A stretch of 47,076 nt of DNA from positions 1-47,076 of the forward strand of contig JACQAP010000023.1 of assembly GCA_016194905.1 (NCBI GenBank), given 5' to 3'. The notes beneath the pieces were generated by a model. The model saw nothing but the letters and a program-made list of their open reading frames with translations, searched no databases and was not told the DNA's origin. This document shows positions 46,949 to 47,076 of this stretch, one piece after another (position 1 is the stretch's first letter; each line of letters begins with the position of its first letter). This DNA is from Betaproteobacteria bacterium (GTDB lineage Bacteria; Pseudomonadota; Gammaproteobacteria; Burkholderiales; JACQAP01). A program made the translations under genes and the position numbers.

Positions 46949-47076
46949 ATGTACGAAGCTTACTACCAGCTCCAGGCGAAGCCGTTTCAACTGAGCCCCG
47001 ATCCCGGCTTTCTTTTCTCCAGCAAGGGCCACCGCCGCGCCATGGCTTACCTGGTGTACGGGGTGCATCAGGGCGA
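46949..47076 (+). CDS. ExeA-like AAA ATPase of the XrtA (exosortase A) locus, N-terminus, partial
   Basis: ATG 46949 opens a frame that runs off the window after 42 codons. MYEAYYQLQAKPFQLSPDPG is the characteristic start of the GspA/ExeA-like ATPases (YxxYxLxxxPFxLxPDPxFLF), and FLFSSKGHRRAMAYLVYGVH follows. In XrtA/PEP-CTERM loci this ATPase is thought to act with exopolysaccharide export and sorting components at the cell envelope. The Walker A and B motifs lie beyond the window. The C-terminus of a gene of this family ends at base 141 of the window, so the island is bracketed by two copies, or by one copy split by the island. Confidence 0.9.
   Translation, partial: MYEAYYQLQAKPFQLSPDPGFLFSSKGHRRAMAYLVYGVHQG

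Overview
The window looks like a large polysaccharide (exopolysaccharide or capsule/O-antigen type) biosynthesis region from a high-GC Gram-negative bacterium. It is most likely a beta-proteobacterium carrying an exosortase A (XrtA/PEP-CTERM) locus. The clue is at the two ends. The first 141 bases read like the C-terminus of the XrtA-locus ExeA-like ATPase, followed with a TGATG overlap by a wrecked wecB (UDP-GlcNAc 2-epimerase). The last 128 bases are the N-terminus of an ATPase of that same type. The roughly 46 kb between them therefore looks like an accessory glycan island lodged in, or duplicated with, the XrtA locus. No exosortase, PEP-CTERM protein, recognisable Wzy polymerase, initiating phosphoglycosyltransferase, tRNA, rRNA or CRISPR array was found inside.

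Layout. (1) 0.3-5.4 kb: UDP-xylose synthase (minus strand), two small membrane proteins built from a repeated LPGYxVS unit, translationally coupled to a UDP-galactopyranose-mutase-like flavoprotein, then a Gfo/Idh/MocA oxidoreductase. (2) 5.5-12.4 kb: a very GC-rich, tightly overlapping operon of three paralogous GT2 enzymes, two GT4 enzymes, a second Gfo/Idh/MocA oxidoreductase and a polysaccharide deacetylase. (3) 12.5-16.6 kb: a membrane SGNH hydrolase (minus) divergent from a giant spermidine-synthase-like membrane protein. (4) 16.7-20.8 kb: a decayed deacetylase, a Wzx-type flippase, a GT10 fucosyltransferase-like enzyme and a GT4. (5) 20.9-26 kb: GalE, an NAD-dependent epimerase, a FkbM methyltransferase and a GH30-like lipoprotein. 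(6) 26-32.8 kb: an AT-richer SGNH protein, an AsnB-like amidotransferase, a GT2 and a GT4 (all three minus), set among fragments of epimerase and glycosidase genes. (7) 32.9-39.8 kb: two zinc-ribbon methyltransferases, a carbamoyltransferase / DUF5989 / SxtJ / SGNH cassette (minus) and a GT2. (8) 39.9-46.8 kb: a second copy of the giant spermidine-synthase-like membrane protein, a UbiE-like methyltransferase (minus), a ferric-reductase-like heme membrane protein coupled to a third Gfo/Idh/MocA oxidoreductase, and an ArnT/GT39-like membrane glycosyltransferase.

The genes can be read as one pathway family. The epimerases, UDP-xylose synthase, the flavoprotein and the three oxidoreductases would supply nucleotide sugars. 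The GT2, GT4 and GT10 enzymes would build repeat units, and the flippase would export them. The deacetylase, methyltransferases, carbamoyltransferase, SGNH enzymes and amidotransferase would decorate them, and the lipoprotein glycosidase may trim them. Specific sugars and linkages are inference.

The most striking features are recombinational: repeated modules (SGNH + spermidine-synthase-like + deacetylase start; epimerase 3' ends; a glycosidase 3' end), pseudogene stubs and abrupt changes in base composition. Candidates for undescribed biology are the LPGYxVS membrane pair with its flavoprotein, the two spermidine-synthase-like proteins whose catalytic-loop position reads HSNHT, and the heme-membrane-protein / oxidoreductase pair.
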